Source: Acidimicrobiia bacterium (GTDB taxonomy: Bacteria > Actinomycetota > Acidimicrobiia > Acidimicrobiales > Poriferisodalaceae). From it: a stretch of 64,000 bases of DNA. The notes under the pieces were generated by a model, which was given only the letters and a program-made list of their open reading frames with translations, ran no database searches and was not told the origin of the DNA. The DNA is taken from assembly GCA_022820925.1 (NCBI GenBank), contig JAJEEO010000009.1, positions 43,532 to 107,531 on the forward strand. The letters are read 5' to 3'. This document shows, one piece after another, positions 60,876-64,000 of this stretch (positions are counted from its first letter, which is position 1; the number at the start of each line of letters is the position of its first letter). The translations under genes were made by a program, and so were the position numbers.

Positions 60876-61112
60876 CTACTCGGCTTGGAGCTCAGCTCCG
60901 CCTTGCTCCTGAACGTGCACGTCGATCGGGCCCACGTCGGCGGGAGCGACGTCGAACATCAAGGCGATGGCCTCACGAGCGGCCGCCGGCACCTCGTCGA
61001 GCTGTCTCGCTTGGGAGAAGACGCCCCGAAGCGACGGAACCGTGATCGCCCACCACTCGCCGGAGCGCACGACTTCGACGCAATGTCCCAAGGTGGCTAC
61101 GTCAGGATTCAT
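60876..61112 (-). CDS. HicB-like antitoxin, toxin-less copy
   Basis: The 78-residue product is about 85% identical by eye to the hicB at 49889-50125 (SGEWWAITVPSLRGVFSQAR is shared). The ATG still overlaps an upstream stop as in a hicAB operon, but only about ten final codons of the toxin gene remain (61109-61138). It is therefore an orphan antitoxin derived from duplication and deletion. Confidence 0.78.
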   Translation of the reverse strand: MNPDVATLGHCVEVVRSGEWWAITVPSLRGVFSQARQLDEVPAAAREAIALMFDVAPADVGPIDVHVQEQGGAELQAE

Positions 61113-61138
61113 AGCTCAAGCATCTTGCCAGTCTCACC
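61109..61138 (-). pseudogene. hicA 3' remnant
   Basis: In frame before TGA 61109-61111, codons read GETGKMLEL. The intact hicA at 50122 ends EAGKMVEP with the same ATGA overlap into hicB. Only the last ten codons or so of the toxin survive. Confidence 0.6.
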
Positions 61139-61149
61139 GGCCAGCCACC

Positions 61150-61473
61150 TCACACCGACAGCAGGCGCTGGCGGCGGTCGGCAAGCGCCCGCAATTCTTC
61201 GGCGGCCCTGGCATCGGCTGCGATGCGGCTGTCGATCTCGTCGGGGAAGAGGGCGTAGTAATCGGCCGCCAGATCGATCAGCTCGGCTGCGAGCCCCGTT
61301 TCTTCGGCGACAAGACGGATCGGATCATCTTCGGCGCTGTGCCGCTTGAGGTCGCGCACGATCTCCCACACGTCGGGCCCTCTGGCCAGCCCGGCGCGAC
61401 GCCCGGTCGGCCCGTCACGAAACACGATGCCGGGAAACCGTCTCATCTTGAACCATTCGTCGATCAGGATCAC
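61150..61473 (-). CDS. Antitoxin-like protein (DUF433-like pattern), solitary
   Basis: The 107-residue product has RFPGIVFRDGPTGRRAGL, ARGPDVWEIVRDLKR and LAADYYALFPDEIDSRIAAD, a pattern common in actinobacterial antitoxins paired with PIN-like (DUF5615) toxins. No such toxin gene follows: the next element downstream is the hicA remnant 12 bases away. The toxin was probably lost at this junction. Confidence 0.6.
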   Translation of the reverse strand: MILIDEWFKMRRFPGIVFRDGPTGRRAGLARGPDVWEIVRDLKRHSAEDDPIRLVAEETGLAAELIDLAADYYALFPDEIDSRIAADARAAEELRALADRRQRLLSV

Positions 61474-61513
61474 AGCCGGCGTCGCTTGAGGAGTCGAGCT
61501 CGCGACTTTGCAA

Positions 61514-61556
61514 GGCTTATAGGGCTCTTGGTTTCAGAACAAAAGCCCAATAAGCC
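61514..61556. repeat. Imperfect inverted repeat upstream of solitary antitoxin
   Basis: GGCTTATAGGGC (61514-61525) and GCCCAATAAGCC (61545-61556) are complementary at 11 of 12 positions with a 19-base loop. It lies about 40 bases upstream of the antitoxin ATG and could be its operator or a relic mobile-element end. Confidence 0.5.
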
Positions 61557-61676
61557 GCGACAAGCATCACTTGGAGAAACGGCCCGCTGCCGTCGTCTCG
61601 CTGCCGTTGCGTCGCATCGAGCAGCCACCTCGCGAGCGGCTCCCGGGGCGCTTCTGTGACGCCCTGGTGAGGCGGG

Positions 61677-61771
61677 GTGGTGCGGCCGGTGCTTCTGAAC
61701 TTCTGCTGCGTTGCGGCGGCTGTGCTGGTGGGGGCTGTTGCGGGCGGTTTGGCGGTGCGGTGGCTGCCGCT
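61677..61771 (+). pseudogene. 5' fragment of metallophosphoesterase gene
   Basis: From 61650 to about 61771 the DNA nearly repeats 56632-56753: the leader with GAGGCGGGGTGGTG and the first 30 or so codons (VLLNFCCVAAAVLVGAVAGG) match the start of the gene at 56659. Similarity stops abruptly after the first membrane helix. Confidence 0.7.
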
Positions 61772-61864
61772 GAGGATCGACCCTCCGTGCTCTTGGCGTC
61801 CTGGAACTGGAGCTCGACATCCGCCGCCTGCGGTGGCGCCGAGCGTGGCGTCGCAATGGCGACG

Positions 61865-63763
61865 TCAGCCGACGGTGTCGAGCGTGAGAGTGAGACCGTC
61901 CCGGGTGCGCTGTGCCCAGTCGGGCTTGATGCGACGCACGGTGTTGGTGCAGATCCGGAACAGGCACACGGCTTCCCGCATGGCGAGATCGTGGCGGTTC
62001 CAGCCGAACCGCTCCAGCGCTGCGTGCTTGACGTCGTCGTAGGCACGCGGTCGTGCGTCGGACGGGACAAGCGGCGAGTCGGCCGCCGCCCAGGCGAGGT
62101 GGGCCAAGAAGTTGCCCACATCGAGCATGGGGTCGCCCGGCCCGGCTTCTTCGAAATCGACCAGGGCGATGCGGCCGTCGGCCATGGCGATGAGCTGGTC
62201 GTCGTAGAAGTCGTTGTGCGCTGCTGAACTGGGTTCCCATGCGGCGACGAACCCGCCCAGTGTCTCGGTCGCAGCGCGGAGCAGGCGTTGCCCTGCGAGG
62301 TCGTCGCGCAGTGCGTGGCCGAATGTGCGCTGGGCCCGGGCGAAGGCGCCTGCCAGGTTGAACGGGCGTGTCGTGGCCGCCGAGGCGGGCAGCGACCATA
62401 TGGAGTGCAGATCCGCGAGCAGCCGGTCTGGATCGACGGGGGTGCCCAGGCGGACGCTGTCTCGCAGGTTCGTTCCGGGCACCTCGGGCACCCACAGCAC
62501 CCCGCCCTCGTTCCAGCAGCCCACCACGGGCGGGACGGTGAACTGTGACCTGCTGACGATCTGCGCAGCGGCGAGCACCTCGGGCAGTGCTGCGGGGCGC
62601 ACGACGCGTGCATAGAACTTGAATCGGCGCGTGATGTGTCGCAGCACGGCCCGGCTCGAGGGGCGGTAGCGAACCGTTTCGGTTGCCATGACCCGGCGCG
62701 GCACCGTGAACACGTGGCGGTCCACCAGGCGCAGGGCCTCGCTTGGGTCGACCGCAGGGGCGAGCCCGGGCAGGGCGTCGTCGTGGGGGAAGCGCGTCAC
62801 CGACACCTTGGCTCCCCGTCCGACAGTCACGTTGAACAACACTGATGGCATCCAGTCGTCGCCGGCTCGCAGCGCTTCGTAGCTGGCCGTTGCCGCCTTG
62901 CCCGGTGAGTGGCTGAAGTGGCGTACGTGCAGCCGCGTCGGATCTGGCGCGGTGTCGCTGAGGCAGTCCGCTGAGACATCCCAGATCCACGCCGGATCGA
63001 ACAGGCCGCCGAGCTGCGGCAACGCCGGGTCGTCGGGGAATTCGACCTCGGGGGTCAGCCGCAGGCCCGGTGGGGGTGCGCGCCGTGGCCGTCGTGTGCG
63101 ATTTGTGGATTGTGTGCTGCGGGCAAGCGGGCGAGTCACGACGCCGTCAGCGCCGTCGTCGGCGTTGTTGCTGAGGTCAGTGATGTCGCTGACTTCGGTG
63201 GGATCGGTGAGCGGAGTGTCGGGAGTGTCTGGGGAGTCGGGGGTGAGCGGCGACGGCGTCGGGGTGTCGGGAGTCAGCGGCGACGGCGTCGGCGTATCGA
63301 CGTCGATTCCTCGTTGCAGCAAAGCCTGGGACGCTGCTTGGGCCTGCTCGTCGGCAGCCGCACTCCCGTCGCTGGGAGATTGCTGCGGAGCGGGGACGAC
63401 AGCGCCGTCCTGTGGGGCCGCTTGCTCCGATGTCGGAGGATTGTCGCCGACGCTGGACCCGTCTCCGTCTTCGTCATCGTCGTCGCCGCCCTTGACGACG
63501 ACTCGCGTGGTCAGCGTCGCCTGATCGGGAGATTCGCCGCTGCGGAGCGGCGTCGGAGGCACGTCGTTGTCCTCGTCATCGTCATCGTCATCGTCGTCGC
63601 CGCCGTCGTCATCGGCGTCGATCGGACGCGGCGAAGACAAGACCGCTTCGTTGGCGTCGCCGTCTCTGTCACCGGCAACAACCGCGCCCACGATCCAGAC
63701 CGCGACGGCACATGCGACCAGCAGTCCGAGGACTGCAACAGAGCGCCTGATATGCGTGCCCAT
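61865..63763 (-). CDS. Membrane-anchored kinase-like (APH fold) protein with acidic linker
   Basis: The 632-residue product starts MGTHIRRSVAVLGLLVACAV, a single N-terminal membrane helix. Residues 50-220 are low-complexity: an Asp run of eight or more, then TPTPSPLTPD repeats. From about 230 on there is a phosphotransferase-type domain: TVRYRPSSRAVLRH, EVPGTNLRDSVRLG, AHNDFYDDQLIAM as the catalytic loop and IALVDFEEAGPGDP as the metal site. If the N-terminus is inside, the kinase would face outward, where ATP is absent, so topology must be N-out or the substrate unusual. Confidence 0.7.
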   Translation of the reverse strand: MGTHIRRSVAVLGLLVACAVAVWIVGAVVAGDRDGDANEAVLSSPRPIDADDDGGDDDDDDDDEDNDVPPTPLRSGESPDQATLTTRVVVKGGDDDDEDGDGSSVGDNPPTSEQAAPQDGAVVPAPQQSPSDGSAAADEQAQAASQALLQRGIDVDTPTPSPLTPDTPTPSPLTPDSPDTPDTPLTDPTEVSDITDLSNNADDGADGVVTRPLARSTQSTNRTRRPRRAPPPGLRLTPEVEFPDDPALPQLGGLFDPAWIWDVSADCLSDTAPDPTRLHVRHFSHSPGKAATASYEALRAGDDWMPSVLFNVTVGRGAKVSVTRFPHDDALPGLAPAVDPSEALRLVDRHVFTVPRRVMATETVRYRPSSRAVLRHITRRFKFYARVVRPAALPEVLAAAQIVSRSQFTVPPVVGCWNEGGVLWVPEVPGTNLRDSVRLGTPVDPDRLLADLHSIWSLPASAATTRPFNLAGAFARAQRTFGHALRDDLAGQRLLRAATETLGGFVAAWEPSSAAHNDFYDDQLIAMADGRIALVDFEEAGPGDPMLDVGNFLAHLAWAAADSPLVPSDARPRAYDDVKHAALERFGWNRHDLAMREAVCLFRICTNTVRRIKPDWAQRTRDGLTLTLDTVG

Positions 63764-63852
63764 GAGGGACTTCCGAGTGTCGTTGTGCCATCCCGAACGT
63801 ACCAGCCAGGTCACACGCCGCTGCCCGAAATGCTGACCCGTCAGCGCTTGTT

Positions 63853-63880
63853 GTCACACCTCCCGCGTACGGTTGTTCTC
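63853..63880 (+). promoter_or_regulatory. Promoter module of DUF222/HNH-type gene, third copy
   Basis: TGTCACACC, then CGTACGGTTGTTCTC directly before ATG 63881 repeats the modules at 58123 and 58214. TACGGT seven bases before the ATG is the -10 box. Confidence 0.6.
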
Positions 63881-64000
63881 ATGTTGCGGGACGGTTCTGA
63901 AGGGCATCGACGGGGCGGCGGCGCGGGCGCCGCGGGCGGCGGAGTGGGCGGCACGGGCGGCGGAGTGGGCGGCACGGACGGAGTGGGCGGCACGGACGGC
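63881..64000 (+). CDS. Start of a DUF222/HNH-type gene, cut by window edge
   Basis: Forty codons run off the right edge. The first residues MLRDGSEG match the start of the HNH protein at 58244 (MLRNGSDG), followed by Gly-rich repeats (GGGVGGTGGGVGGTDGVGG). N-terminal low complexity is also seen in the intact gene, so this is probably another family member. The catalytic part lies outside the window. Confidence 0.5.
   Translation, partial: MLRDGSEGHRRGGGAGAAGGGVGGTGGGVGGTDGVGGTDG

Noticed and set aside
63560..63620. GTC/ATC triplet repeat as an isolated microsatellite
   Set aside because: It encodes the Asp run of the kinase-like protein linker and is explained by that gene.
1..64000. tRNA, rRNA or insertion-sequence transposase genes
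   Set aside because: None could be recognised by eye on either strand; a covariance or HMM search would be needed to exclude divergent ones.

Overview
The window is high-GC DNA with no rRNA or tRNA that I could recognise. Gene content (acyl-CoA and amidohydrolase catabolic genes, DUF4032, DUF222/HNH, EthD, Panacea) and start sites lying 6-9 bases after a TANNNT -10 box (leaderless transcription) point to an actinobacterium, plausibly of the Acidimicrobiia type. Lineage is inference; no marker gene is present.

Region 1 (1-25 kb) is mostly housekeeping and accessory metabolism. It holds an acyl-CoA/catabolic neighbourhood (enoyl-CoA hydratase, MaoC dehydratase, diiron protein, tandem EthD protein, amidohydrolase, VOC protein, acyl-CoA dehydrogenase, two SDRs, amidase, cupin), an orphan amino-acid binding lipoprotein, a CnbZ-like deaminase, TetR, DUF2237, DUF2784, a nucleosidase-like protein, choline sulfatase, DUF4032, SRPBCC and an RCC1-repeat lipoprotein. 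Toxin-antitoxin (TA) genes are interspersed, including one PIN toxin reduced to ten codons.

Region 2 (about 25.9-52.6 kb) is a dense defence island whose left edge cuts the 5' end of an aminoglycoside-phosphotransferase-like gene. In order it carries a SIR2-HerA-KTSC operon; a divergent pair made of a zinc-ribbon/HEPN-like protein and a membrane-anchored beta-solenoid protein; a MamI-like type II restriction-modification pair; a NucS/DUF91-like nuclease; an OLD-like AAA-TOPRIM protein; a PLD-SNF2 helicase with an Eco57I-like methylase interrupted by one in-frame amber codon; a tyrosine recombinase flanked by a 15-bp inverted repeat; a second zinc-ribbon protein; HicAB; and a PD-(D/E)xK-like nuclease.

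Region 3 (52.6-64 kb) is rich in TA modules and duplications. It has a Panacea antitoxin with a MazF/PemK-like toxin, a convergent MNT-HEPN pair, two pairs of duplicated HicB-like genes, a metallophosphoesterase, a DUF222/HNH endonuclease with duplicated promoter-start modules, a mosaic of copied fragments at 60.4-61.8 kb, and an unusual membrane-anchored kinase-like fusion.

The most interesting candidates are the zinc-ribbon/HEPN plus beta-solenoid pair (29.2-33.9 kb), the recombinase with inverted core-like sites abutting the methylase 5' end (47-48.2 kb) combined with the amber codon in that methylase, and the KTSC gene translationally coupled to SIR2-HerA.
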